Shown: piece after piece, positions 10,601 through 19,776 of the stretch
Layout of the letters: the number at the start of each line of letters is the position of its first letter
Position numbering within the stretch: position 1 is the first letter of the stretch
Assembly (NCBI GenBank): GCA_965644315.1
Contig: CBFFRQ010000038.1
Span: forward strand, 186,001-250,000
Direction of reading: 5' to 3'
Source: Caecitellus pseudoparvulus
Lineage: Eukaryota; Bigyra: Bicosoecida
Length of the DNA: 64,000 nt
Made by a program: the position numbers and the translations under genes
Notes under the pieces: generated by a model
Database searches by the model: none
What the model saw: only the letters and a program-made list of their open reading frames with translations
Told to the model about the DNA's origin: nothing

Positions 10601-13600
10601 GTGGACGGGCGGGTGCAGAACATGCTGGTGTTCGAGCAAGAGTGGTTGGCAGAGCAAAGGACAGCAGCGCCTTCTTGCACAATGATGGCGTTGTCGCCTG
10701 AGGTGATCGAACAGCTGTGCGGTTCATCGCAGTTGAGTGAAGTGTTGGACAGAGGAGGTGCTGTTGGGCAGCCACTGCACATGCACAAGCGAGAGCTGGA
10801 GGGAATGGGACCATTTTGCATGGAGCAATTGATGGCGGAGGGAGATGGGGGCGGGCATGAGCTTGCGAAGGGGGATCCGGAAACGTCCAAAGCTGCTAGA
10901 CTGGTGAGGCTGTCAAACAAGCCCAACGGCAAACTCTTCAAAACATAGCTGTTGCTCAGGTCTATTTCTGTGATGCTGCTCGGGCTATCAAACACGCCGG
11001 GTGACAGGCTGGTCAGGAAGTTTCCTCTCAAATCCAGGCCTGTCAGGCTGGTGAGATTGGCAAACACACCCACAGGCAGGCTGGTCAGATCGTTGCTGCT
11101 CAGGGACAGGTCGGTGAGGCTGGTGAGATTGGCAAATACGCCCACAGGCAGGCTGGTCAGATCGTTGCTGGTCAGGGACAGCTGTGTGAGGCTGGTGAGA
11201 TTGGCAAACACACCCACAGGCAGGCTCGTCAGATCATTGCCGACCAGATCTAGGTATGTCAGGCTTGTGAGGGCATCAAACACGCCCACAGGCAGACTGG
11301 CCAGATCGTTGGATCCCAGATTCAGGTATGTCAGGCTTGTGAGGGTATCAAACACGCCCACAGGCAGACTCGTCAGATCATTGCCGGCCAGATTCAGGCT
11401 TGTCAGGCTTGTGAAGTTGTCAAACACGCCCACAGGCAGAATCGTCAGATCGATGCTGAACAGGCTCAAGCTTCTGAGGCTTGTGAGGGTATCAAACACG
11501 CCCACAGGTAGACTCGTCAGATCGTTGTATCCCAGATTCAGGTATGTGAGCCTGGTGAGGGTATCAAACACGCCCACAGGCAGACTGGCCAGATCGTTGG
11601 ATCCCAGATCCAGGCTTGTGAGCCTGGTGAAGTTGTCAAACACGCCCACAGGCAGACTCGTCAGATCGTTGGATCCCAGATCCAAGCTTGTGAGCCTGGT
11701 GAAGTTGTCAAACACGCCCACAGGCAGACTCGTCAGATCGTTGTATCCCAGACTCAGGCTTGTGAGCCTGGTGAGGGCATCAAACACGCCCACAGGCAGA
11801 CTCGTCAGATCGTTGGATCCCAGATCCAGGCTTGTGAGCCTGGTGAGGGTATCAAACACGCCCACAGGCAGACTCGTCAGATCATTGCCGACCAGATTCA
11901 GGATGGTCAGGCTGGTGAGGTTGTCAAACACGCCCACAGGCAGACTCGTCAGATCGTTGGATCCCAGACTCAGGCTTGTCAGGCTTGTGAGGGTATCAAA
12001 CACGCCCACAGGCAGACTGGCCAGATCGTTAGATCGCAGATCCAGCCTTATGACGCTGGTGAGGGTATCAAACACGCCCACAGGCAGACTCGTCAGATCA
12101 TTGCCGGCCAGATCCAGGCTTGTGAGCCTGGTGAAGTTGTCAAACACGCCCACAGGTAGACTCGTCAGATCATTGCCGGCCAGATTCAGGCTTGTGAGCC
12201 TGGTGAGGGTATCAAACACGCCCACAGGCAGACTCGTCAGATCGTTGTATCCCAGACTCAGGCTTGTGAGCCTGGTGAAGTTGTCAAACACGCCCACAGG
12301 CAGACTCGTCAGATCGTTGGATCCCAGATCCAAGCTTGTGAGCCTGGTGAAGTTGTCAAACACGCCCACAGGCAGACTCGTCAGATCGTTATTACGCAGG
12401 CTCAGGCTTGTGAGGGTATCAAACACGCCCACAGGCAGACTCGTCAGATCGTTGGATCCCAGATCCAGGCTTGTGAGCCTGGTGAAGTTGTCAAACACGC
12501 CCACAGGTAGACTCGTCAGATCGTTGTATCCCAGACTCAAGCTGGTAAGGGTATCAAACATGCCCACAGGCAGGCTCGTCAGACCGTTGTATCCCAGATC
12601 CAGGCTTGTCAGGCTTGTGAGGGTATCAAACACGCCCACAGGTAGACTCGTCAGATCGTTGGATCCCAGACTCAGGCTTGTGAGCCTGGTGAAGTTGTCA
12701 AACACGCCCACAGGCAGACTCGTCAGATCGTTGTTACGCAGGCTCAGGCTGGTGAGGGTATCAAACATGCCCACAGGTAGACTCGTCAGGTCGTTGCCGG
12801 CCAGATTCAGGTATGTCAGGCTTGTGAGGGTATCAAACACGCCCACAGGCAGGCTCGTCAGATCGTTGGATCCCAGACTCAGGCTTGTGAGCCTGGTGAA
12901 GTTGTCAAACACGCCCACAGGCAGGCTCGTCAGACCGTTGTATCCCAGATCCAGGTATGTGAGCCTGGTGAAGTTGTCAAACACGCCCACAGGCAGACTC
13001 GTCAGATCGTTGCCGGCCAGATCCAGGCTTGTGAGGGTATCAAGCATGCCTACAGGCAGACTCGTCAGGTCGTTGGATCTCAGATCCAAGCTTGCGAGCC
13101 TGGTGAAGCTGTCAAACACGCCCACAGGCAGACTCGTCAGATCATTGGATCCCAGATCCAGGCTTGTCAGGCGTGTGAGGGTATCAAACACGCCCACAGG
13201 CAGACTCGTCAGATCGTTGTATCCCAGATCCAGGCTTGTCAGGCTTGTGAGGGTATCAAACACGCCCACAGGTAGACTCGTCAGATCGTTGGATCCCAGA
13301 CTCAGGCTTGTCAGGCTTGTGAGGGTATCAAACATGCCCACAGGCAGGCTCGTCAGATCGTTGTATCCCAGATTCAGGTATGTCAGGCTTGTGAGGGTAT
13401 CAAACACGCCCACAGGCAGACTCGTCAGATCATTGCCGGCCAAATTCAGGTATGTCAGGCTTGTGAGGGTATCAAACACGCCCACAGGCAGACTCGTCAT
13501 ATCGTTGCCGGCCAGATTCAGGATGGTCAGGCTTGTGAGGGTATCAAACACGCCCACAGGCAGACTCGTCAGATCGTTGGATCCCAGATTCAGGTATGTC

Positions 13601-15108
13601 AGGCTTGTGAGGGTATCAAACACGCCCACAGGTAGACTCGTCAGATCATTGCCGGCCAGATTCAGGCTTGTCAGGCTTGTGAGGGTATCAAACACACCCA
13701 CAGGCAGACTCGTCAGATCATTGCTGCTCAGGTCCAGGTATGTCAGGCTGGTCAGGTTGTCAAACACGCCCGCAGGCAGACTCGTCAGATCATTGCTGCT
13801 CAGGTACAGCTCTGCAAGGCTGGTCAGGTTGTCAAACACACCCACGGGCAGGCTGATCAGATCGTTGTTGTTCAGGTAAAGCTCTGTGAGGCTCGCAAGG
13901 CTGTCGAACACACCCACAGGCAGGCTGGTCAGATCGTTGCCGCCCAGATTCAGGCTTGTCAGGCTTGTGAGGTTGTCAAACATGCCCACAGGTAGACTCG
14001 TCATATCGTTGGATCCCAGACTCAGGCTTGTCAGGTTGGTGAGGGTATCAAACACGCCCACAGGCAGACTCGTCAGATCATTGCCGGCCAGATTCAGGCT
14101 TGTCAGGCTTGTGAGGTTGTCAAACACGCCCACAGGTAGACTCGTCAGATCGTTGGATCCCAGATCCAGGCTTGTGAGCCTGGTGAAGTTGTCAAACACG
14201 CCCACAGGCAGACTCGTCAGATCGTTGTATCCCAGACTCAGGCTTGTGAGCCTGGTGAAGTTGTCAAACACGCCCACAGGCAGACTCGTCAGATCGTTGG
14301 ATCCCAGATCCAGGCTTGTCAGGCTTGTGAGGGTATCAAACACGCCCACAGGCAGACTCGTCAGGTCGTTGGATCCCAGACTCAGGCTTGTGAGCCTGGT
14401 GAAGTTGTCAAACACGCCCACAGGCAGACTCGTCAGATCGTTGGATCCCAGATTCAGGTGTGTCAGGCTTGTGAGGGTATCAAACACGCCCACAGGCAGG
14501 CTCGTCAGATCATTGCCGCCCAGATTCAGGTATGTCAGGCTTGTGAAGTTGTCAAACACGCCCACAGGCAGACTCGTCAGGTCGTTGTTGTTCAGGTATA
14601 GCTCTGTGAGGCTCGCAAGGCTGTCGAACACACCCACAGGCAGGCTCACTAGATTATTGTGACTCAGGGCCAAGCTCGTGACACCATAGAGGCTGTCAAA
14701 CACACCCTCAGACAGGTTGACTACGTTGTTCCTATGAATGCGGAGAGTTGCTAGGCTTGTGAGGCCGTCAAACACACCCACAGGCAGACTCGTCAGGTCG
14801 TTGTTGTTCAGGTACAGCTCTGTGAGGCTCGCAAGGCCGTCAAACACACCCACAGGCAGGCTGGTCAGATCGTTGCCGCTCAGGTCCAGGGTTGTGAGGC
14901 TGGTCAAGTTCTGAAAAGCAGTCGCGTAAATGCTCGTAAGCGCACTTTCTGAGACTTGCAGGGTTGTGTATGGGCACGCGTTGCAGTCTGTCAAGGTGCC
15001 GTTCTCCACGCTACAACATGCAGGGACGCCTCCCATCACATCGGCCCACAGACTCGCCAAGCACACCACCCACATGATTCTTTTCCACCCTGCTTCCGTT
15101 GCTGTCAT
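7618..15108 (-). CDS. giant LRR - Ser/Thr/Pro stalk - polytopic membrane protein
   Basis: A single uninterrupted exon of 2,496 residues. The ATG at 15108 is chosen because it has A at -3 and lies just before a hydrophobic signal segment (MWVVCLASLWADVMGG); 15129 is an alternative, and the frame open to 15447 begins with GTG. Then follow an LRRNT-like Cys cluster (CCSVENGTLTDCNAC), about 56 leucine-rich repeats of consensus LTSLPVGVFDxLTxLTxLxL plus xxND (residues about 81-1414), a Cys-rich patch, a long Thr/Ser/Pro stretch that would suit O-glycosylation, and a Cys-rich motif (CQPGHGGLACQTC). After these come roughly 7-9 hydrophobic helices and a hydrophilic, Ser/Arg-rich cytoplasmic tail. 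The likely role is a cell-surface receptor or adhesin; the ligand and signalling partner are unknown. I do not recognise a named family for the membrane part. There are no introns, unlike most neighbours. Confidence 0.75.
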   Translation of the reverse strand: MTATEAGWKRIMWVVCLASLWADVMGGVPACCSVENGTLTDCNACPYTTLQVSESALTSIYATAFQNLTSLTTLDLSGNDLTSLPVGVFDGLASLTELYLNNNDLTSLPVGVFDGLTSLATLRIHRNNVVNLSEGVFDSLYGVTSLALSHNNLVSLPVGVFDSLASLTELYLNNNDLTSLPVGVFDNFTSLTYLNLGGNDLTSLPVGVFDTLTSLTHLNLGSNDLTSLPVGVFDNFTRLTSLSLGSNDLTSLPVGVFDTLTSLTSLDLGSNDLTSLPVGVFDNFTRLTSLSLGYNDLTSLPVGVFDNFTRLTSLDLGSNDLTSLPVGVFDNLTSLTSLNLAGNDLTSLPVGVFDTLTNLTSLSLGSNDMTSLPVGMFDNLTSLTSLNLGGNDLTSLPVGVFDSLASLTELYLNNNDLISLPVGVFDNLTSLAELYLSSNDLTSLPAGVFDNLTSLTYLDLSSNDLTSLPVGVFDTLTSLTSLNLAGNDLTSLPVGVFDTLTSLTYLNLGSNDLTSLPVGVFDTLTSLTILNLAGNDMTSLPVGVFDTLTSLTYLNLAGNDLTSLPVGVFDTLTSLTYLNLGYNDLTSLPVGMFDTLTSLTSLSLGSNDLTSLPVGVFDTLTSLTSLDLGYNDLTSLPVGVFDTLTRLTSLDLGSNDLTSLPVGVFDSFTRLASLDLRSNDLTSLPVGMLDTLTSLDLAGNDLTSLPVGVFDNFTRLTYLDLGYNGLTSLPVGVFDNFTRLTSLSLGSNDLTSLPVGVFDTLTSLTYLNLAGNDLTSLPVGMFDTLTSLSLRNNDLTSLPVGVFDNFTRLTSLSLGSNDLTSLPVGVFDTLTSLTSLDLGYNGLTSLPVGMFDTLTSLSLGYNDLTSLPVGVFDNFTRLTSLDLGSNDLTSLPVGVFDTLTSLSLRNNDLTSLPVGVFDNFTRLTSLDLGSNDLTSLPVGVFDNFTRLTSLSLGYNDLTSLPVGVFDTLTRLTSLNLAGNDLTSLPVGVFDNFTRLTSLDLAGNDLTSLPVGVFDTLTSVIRLDLRSNDLASLPVGVFDTLTSLTSLSLGSNDLTSLPVGVFDNLTSLTILNLVGNDLTSLPVGVFDTLTRLTSLDLGSNDLTSLPVGVFDALTRLTSLSLGYNDLTSLPVGVFDNFTRLTSLDLGSNDLTSLPVGVFDNFTRLTSLDLGSNDLASLPVGVFDTLTRLTYLNLGYNDLTSLPVGVFDTLTSLRSLSLFSIDLTILPVGVFDNFTSLTSLNLAGNDLTSLPVGVFDTLTSLTYLNLGSNDLASLPVGVFDALTSLTYLDLVGNDLTSLPVGVFANLTSLTQLSLTSNDLTSLPVGVFANLTSLTDLSLSSNDLTSLPVGVFANLTSLTGLDLRGNFLTSLSPGVFDSPSSITEIDLSNSYVLKSLPLGLFDSLTSLAALDVSGSPFASSCPPPSPSAINCSMQNGPIPSSSRLCMCSGCPTAPPLSNTSLNCDEPHSCSITSGDNAIIVQEGAAVLCSANHSCSNTSMFCTRPSTPGLCSISCTGEGSCMGSTLYGVWNCTAGICPAAVDVVCLPGQIVPLGTPSPTPSHTPSPSVTPSSTPSASHTPTVTPTSSVTSSTSVTPSGSASPTASASQTSTASLTPTATSTTTTTPSSTASPTTTCSPTPSTTSSSTISSSNTPSVTPSASSSRSSSSSASPTRTITPSTTMTSSPTAAPSHSSTISPTAPASPSPSAVTHPSPPHSAWALTHPSLNPAAAPYTVPRFPAQLACAQHCSSPQALILPCPRPGSCLPHADVRLLKACQPGHGGLACQTCTDGWAATSPCTTCRQCPYNGVAPGIVKAGATAVQMALGLVMSLFAVHGYARAPDRVATTLFSGGLRLAMWYIGMAGQVALLVADTPGTLQAAAHTLGQWTDVCGMAQPWRAGQEQTLPPNGTLYASQLEPAQGVDVLGILGALTGRAGVATMPSAGCLMGGGDSRSPHDIANIIMAVYGAVLLCVSAAVLWCARAAPGKTWTTIFLLLAPAAYMQVVPSVIQGQARIVGLQPVWRGMSGPDDVAGHAADVGGYAASLTLQCLAATVGVLSVLAWRQWRRSQHLLPRGATIPAFCSKGYRTQYTPQQAVRLAHATGAGKAFQAAAFAAARASERACCGAGRLLPTHAFPALQMALVVLVAVMGSMTTSTVARIVCVGVGVAGSMALVQHRRPWALAELSDLDVLAHGGILVQVVCVGVGTVGGGLATAASFISGIGHVLVLLWLAMAVARGYSGRVRALLALVGRRLRAWLPELGPTSAGSGSSGQLGDVTDSQVPGVGSIVWALAQRCVRRGEVRPAASRPASDVLSVLGMVQEQGLSVETGMAEVVGDSGSTLVVMPAGSDAQLPTQGTATKSGIPPLRPNPLASVESGRRLQGTNPVFRRSSVTQPTLVPRPTTKPNTLYPQRAPDLPVLPLPASGSQRSGRSVAGAGSTVLGLLSARSPAASRQPFPELTVPEANRRLSVDRHLDERGRVSFSAARPQQSSVRKSVNLC
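9940..10480 (-). repeat. low-complexity Thr/Ser/Pro-coding tract
   Basis: The tract encodes runs such as TPSPTPSHTPSPSVTPSS and TSTTTTTPSSTASPT, the mucin-like stalk between the LRR/Cys ectodomain and the membrane region of the giant LRR protein. It is compositionally biased rather than built from an exact unit. Confidence 0.8.
10868..14868 (-). repeat. 72-nt tandem repeat array encoding LRRs
   Basis: About 56 head-to-tail units of 72 nt (24 codons) are very similar at the nucleotide level, for example aacacgcccacaggcag on the plus strand. Four interior units are 63 nt long: each drops three codons after TLTSL. The terminal units are diverged (IHRNN, LSEGVFDSLYGV at the N-terminal end; SPGVFDSPSSIT, VLKSLPLGLFD at the C-terminal end), while interior units are homogenised. 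That is expected if unequal exchange or gene conversion acts mostly inside the array. Confidence 0.95.
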
Positions 15109-17970
15109 CCTTTTCCTCCTAGCTAGCATGCCTGCGCGGTTTGCTGTGCCAGGGCGCAGAATGGTCTGCGAGGTCGATTTCACGCCTCGCATTTCTGAGC
15201 CGCCACGTGCACGAGCCAGGATCCCTGTTGGGTGCAGCCCTGTCTTCCAGGTATTCATCATGCACAAATGGCCATAAGAAGTGCAACTGCTTGCGTCTCT
15301 GCGCCATTCACACTGCACCGTCGTTGTCGCCTGTACTTGCATCTTGGCCACGCTCCCACGCGGTTTGCCCAAACAGTGCCCTTGAGGCCTGCCCGTGCGC
15401 GAGCCGACAGGCAGGCAGGAAACGCGAGTCGCCTTCAATTGATTCACGTGTCCTCTGGCTCAAGGAAAACAACGCGCAACCTCGTCGTGTCAACAGAGTG
15501 AAGAAGACGTCTGACATGAACAGGTCGACGCGAGCCTCACTCCTCAGGTCACAACTTGAAGCAGAGGCTGCGATGCTGCCCAATCGACTGGGTAGTGTTT
15601 GATTTTGTGTGGTCAATGCTCTCGTGTGCAAAGTGCGCTGCGCGCAAGGAGGCGCTGGGGGGGCTCAAACTGAGCAAGGTTGGGGCTGGCTCAGTTTCGC
15701 TCGAAACGCAAGTTGACCTTTCCACGTCACCTTGTGAGGCAGCTGCAAGCGAGCACACCATCTGGTTCCCGGTGACGCACATCCCTCCATGACGCATGAA
15801 CACCGCATCCCTGACCTCCCTCTGTTCGCACCCAAGGTGGGCCTGTGGTGTTGACTGTGCTGAGGCGTGCCACCCACGACGCACCACAAGTCGCACTTCG
15901 ACAATATTCCATCCGCAGCGGCCTGCCTTAGCGAATACACCATCAATCGATGTTCTCTGTGCATCAATTGTCGCGGTTTTGAACCGGGTGGCAAGGCCCT
16001 GCGAACGCCACTTGACCAGCACGACCACTCCAACAAATTCCACTGCATACCTATGTTGGGGCCAAACACGGCCAACGCGGCCCGCCACGGTTGCTGCAAC
16101 ATGTTCGATGATCATTTTCGACTCGGGTGTGAATCTGGCGGTCCGTTCCTCCAGCGAAGTCTCCCTGCCTTCGACGCTTCCAACCGGAGCGCAAGCTTGG
16201 GACACGCAGCTGCCGTAAGGGTGGCTGCAGGATTTGAGTTTTTCACAGCTCGAACATCACCCAGGATAATGGGATCACGCTCACGTCTCTCAACACAACT
16301 CTGCTCCGCAGTAGTGGTCGACTTTCTTCGCCAGCTCCACGCATTGACTCTCCCATGAGGGTCACAGGATCAGGCCTCAGCAGTCCAATATGGTATGCAC
16401 CCACAAGCCGACACATAAGCTCCGTGCCGACATTAAACGTTCTTAGTCGGTTTAGCATTCTCTGTCAGCGAAACATCGGTCCTAGACCTGGATGTTGGGA
16501 GAGTCTGTAAGCCCAGCCAAGCAGCACCAGGAAGCGACCCACTGACCATAATACACGCCCAGATGGCACTGGCACGCGCACTATGGTGTAATTGCTTGCA
16601 GTGCAGCTCTCAGTTCGTGCCTCCTTCTCTATGGCGCTCCTGCCGTGCAGGCCCCCTCCACCAGCTGCAGCTTGAGAACCACGCAGCAAGCATGGACGCA
16701 AGCGAACCAGCCACACTCCAGGACCAACACTTCAAGCCGTACGAGCGCATCATGCAGCATACCACCGTGTGATTTGGTCTTCCTATAGCGCCAATCTCGC
16801 CATATGCTTGCTCGGAGCCTCCCTCTTCGTTTCCACTGCCATGTACCAGTTTCCGCACCCTTTCACCAGCCACGCCAGCAGTCAGTGTTGGTCAAAGTCG
16901 ACCTCGATCCGCTAAATAATCATACCGCCCATGAAATGGATCAGCATTCGGTGCAATGATACACTTAACTGCGGGAGAAATTTGCCCTGCCTCTGCCGCT
17001 GCTGTACTTCAGCGGGCTGTGGTCTCAGACTGGCGCAGCTGACAGTCCCCAAGCACAACCGGCACATCCTGTGCCCAAGGGTCCCCATTCAGGAATCGCA
17101 AGTCATGATCAATGATGCACATTCACCCTGATGCTCAGTTCTGACCCCAAGCCCCGACGAGCGAAATTCCACCCGCTGCCCTGGTTCGCATTAGACTCGT
17201 TCTGTTCAGTTGAGTCTGTGAGCCAAAGCCTTTCGACGAAATACGCACAAGCTACGAGTAAACATTCCACAAAAGTAACCGTGGTTACACCCAAAAAGCG
17301 AAGCGTTTGTATTTCATGAACTTCAGCGCCTTCGAAACGGAATCCCCTCAAGCTCGGGCGAGCTCTCCTGGTCTAGGTGCCAAGGCACCCTTCCCCAGGA
17401 CGAGAGAGAAGGAAGAAAGACAGGAAAAATTGAAACAGACAGGTACTCCGTGAACGGTGCTGTCAGAGGGGGGATCTGTGCTTGGAAGGTGGAGAGGTAC
17501 TGAGCTTGCCCCAGTCGACACTGACACCCCTCCCCGAGTGCAGAACCCCCCCCTTGCGGGAAGGCAACAACAAAAGCGTGAAACGGACACATCCTCCGCT
17601 ACGGCATAAAACCAACCGAACCACCTCATGGACGACGGAAACCCAGTCTGAAACACAAGCATATTTTGTCAGTTGATCACCCGATTTCGGTGCGAATTTG
17701 GTGATCGAGGACTGTGTCAGGTGGTGTGTGCTCTTCTTTTAGGGGTTGCGGTTTCTGCACAAGATGCCCAGCCGCATTCTTCGCATATACACCGATACAG
17801 CCCCTGCAATTGGACCTCCGCAGGCTTGACAACATCTTCGTTCCGCGTCTCCCTCTGTTGCACACTTGCTGCTCTTCTGCGCGACGTCACGGAGCGTAGC
17901 TTGTACTTGCCTTCTTCAACCTGAGTCTTCAACTTCAACACCAGCCACAAGCATCCTCGCGGCAATCACC
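15109..17970. other. long intergenic region with no recognised gene
   Basis: About 2.9 kb separates the divergent LRR (-) and ankyrin (+) genes. Frames of up to 218 codons exist (for example the minus strand at about 16205-15549), but none shows a domain, and I could not join them through plausible introns into a known protein. The region must contain both promoters. A lineage-specific gene cannot be ruled out. Confidence 0.45.
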
Positions 17971-19062
17971 ATGGCAACCTTCGATGACCCAGCACATCTC
18001 AAGAGTCAATGGAAAGTTGCTTGTGAAGAGAAGAGTGCAGATCAGCTGTGGCAACTCTTGCAGCAAGCCAGCGCTGAGACTGACACCCTGACTGAAGCAC
18101 TGGATAGTTCAGACACAACAGCTGGGTTCCAAGTTGGTTGCCCAGAAGGCCATTTGGACCTGATGCGTGGCTTGCTAGCTCTGACAGGTAGCCTGGCTGT
18201 GGATGTGCATGCGGCGGATAAGCTTGGACCCGAAGCTGCCTTCCGACGTGCATGCTACAGAGGCCATACAGACATCGTACGTGAGCTGCTAGCTCTCACT
18301 GGGGCGCGGGAAGTGGATGTGCATGCAGCAGATGCTATTGGACCCGAGGCGGCCTTCCGAGGGGCAAGCCACAATGGTCGCACAGACGTTGTGCGTGAGC
18401 TGCTGGCCCTGACTGGGGCGCGGGAAGTGGACGTGCACGCAGCGGATAAGGCCGGACCTGAGGCCGCCTTGCGCTTTGCCTGCCGCAATGGCCACACAGA
18501 CGTTGTGCGTGAGCTGCTAGCTCTGACTGGGGCGCGGGAAGTGGATGTGCATGTTGCGGATAGGGATGGACCTGAGGCCGCCCTCCGAGAAGCAAGCTCC
18601 AATGGTCGCACAGACGTTGTGCGTGAGCTGCTGGCCCTGACTGGGGCGCGGGAAGTGGACGTGCACGCAGCGGATGAGTTTGGGCCTGAGGCCGCCATGC
18701 GCATGGCATGCGCCAATGGCCACACAGACGTTGTGCGTGAGCTGCTAGCATTGACTGGGGCGCGGGAAGTGGATGTGCATGCGGCGGGCTGGGATGGACC
18801 TGAGGCGGCCTTCCGAGAGGCATGCGCCAAGGGTCAGACAGACGTTGTGCGTGAGCTGCTAGCTCTGGCTGGGACGCGGGAAGTGGACGTGCACGCGGCA
18901 GACCTGGATGGACCCGATGCTGCCTTCCGAGAAGCAAGCGCCAACGGGCAAACAGACGTCCTGCGTGAGCTGTTGGACCTCACGGGTGAAAGAGCCATCC
19001 CAGCCCACATCCGGCAACAAGAAAGTGTGACAGTCACGCATGCTGCAGGCGATGCAGAATGA
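17971..19062 (+). CDS. ankyrin-like repeat protein with 38-residue units
   Basis: An intronless gene of 363 residues. The ATG at 17971 has a strong context (atcaccATGG); in-frame sequence upstream looks like 5' UTR. After a roughly 50-residue acidic helical lead come about eight repeats of 38 residues. Seven are nearly identical, of the type GPEAAFREACANGHTDVVRE followed by LLALTGAREVDVHAAD. The core A(C/S)xNGHTDVVRELLAL is the helix pair of an ankyrin repeat, but the usual TPLH turn is replaced by PEAAFR and each unit is five residues longer than the canonical 33. There is no signal peptide or membrane segment, so it is probably a cytosolic protein-binding scaffold. The partner is unknown. 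The C-terminus (ERAIPAHIRQQ...) leaves the repeat pattern. Confidence 0.75.
   Translation: MATFDDPAHLKSQWKVACEEKSADQLWQLLQQASAETDTLTEALDSSDTTAGFQVGCPEGHLDLMRGLLALTGSLAVDVHAADKLGPEAAFRRACYRGHTDIVRELLALTGAREVDVHAADAIGPEAAFRGASHNGRTDVVRELLALTGAREVDVHAADKAGPEAALRFACRNGHTDVVRELLALTGAREVDVHVADRDGPEAALREASSNGRTDVVRELLALTGAREVDVHAADEFGPEAAMRMACANGHTDVVRELLALTGAREVDVHAAGWDGPEAAFREACAKGQTDVVRELLALAGTREVDVHAADLDGPDAAFREASANGQTDVLRELLDLTGERAIPAHIRQQESVTVTHAAGDAE
18220..18990 (+). repeat. 114-nt tandem repeat (ankyrin-like units)
   Basis: Nearly seven consecutive units of 114 nt share long exact stretches (for example gacgttgtgcgtgagctgct and ggggcgcgggaagtggacgt), with differences concentrated at a few codons around the GPEAA(F/L/M)R(x)(A/G)(C/S) loop. 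The pattern indicates recent tandem duplication or homogenisation. Confidence 0.9.
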
Positions 19063-19776
19063 GTTGGCACCAGTACTCCGCGTGGGCGGCATGCGGTGCT
19101 CTTTCTGAGATCTAGTGGTGAGGGGCAAGCGTGATGGGGATGCCCCAATGCAGTGACGGTGGCCGGCAAGGCGCCAGGAGTGGCTTCCACGCATCCAACT
19201 TCACATGCACCTGGCCAGCGTGCACTGCTCGCAAGACGGACTGCAGCACCTGGACACCCGTATCAGGGCCGATCACTGGTATGTTGTGTCCCAGTACGAC
19301 GCGGCAGCCTGCACTGTGCAATACAGTGCCCCACCGCCACTCATTTAGCGGCCTCCTTGGTGTGTCTGTCAATCATGCCAGGGGCAGGCTAGGTGCTACT
19401 TGCATTCCAAGTGCCAGCTCTTGCCGAGCAGGGTGCTCCGCCGGGTGGCAAGACGCGCTTGCAGTCCCTGTGGTTTAGGCATGCATGAGTGCACCATGCA
19501 ATTGGTGTGGCCTTCTTCCTTCGAGCTATTTGTGTCCCTTGGATGGCTGATGCAGCCGCAGAACGGCACCAAGGCCAAGCGTTGCCTGCTTTCGCTGGTT
19601 CTTTTGATTGCAGTTAACCAAAGAATGCCAGCCGTCAGAGAAACCTGTGCCACAAGTGGCCGAGAGCCAAGTCGTCTCAAGAGAAACTGAGACCTTGGCG
19701 TGGAGTGGATGGCGAGCAACCCTCTCTTGCACGGTGCTCGCTTGCGCTTCAGCTGCAACTAGGCACCTGATACGGC
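19063..19776. other. intergenic between convergent genes
   Basis: Holds the 3' ends of the ankyrin (+) and methyltransferase (-) transcription units. No gene-like signal was recognised. Confidence 0.5.

Noticed and set aside
10514-14662. Long plus-strand frames (975 and 258 codons) with NTPTGRLVRSL repeats
   Set aside because: They are the reverse complement of the LRR gene and are open only because the 72-nt unit preserves frame. The LRR reading has a signal peptide and consistent LRR chemistry; the antisense reading has no fold.
10868-14868. Regularly repeated 72-nt units resembling a CRISPR-like array
   Set aside because: There are no spacers: the units are contiguous, keep a single frame and encode leucine-rich repeats in a eukaryotic gene.
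15109-15447. Extended N-terminus of the LRR protein from the upstream codon at 15447
   Set aside because: That codon is GTG, and the extra 113 residues would bury the signal peptide in the interior. The ATG at 15108 sits directly before the hydrophobic segment.
15549-16205. 218-codon minus-strand frame in the long gap
   Set aside because: No domain, no convincing splice partners and mixed composition; left as intergenic rather than called a gene.
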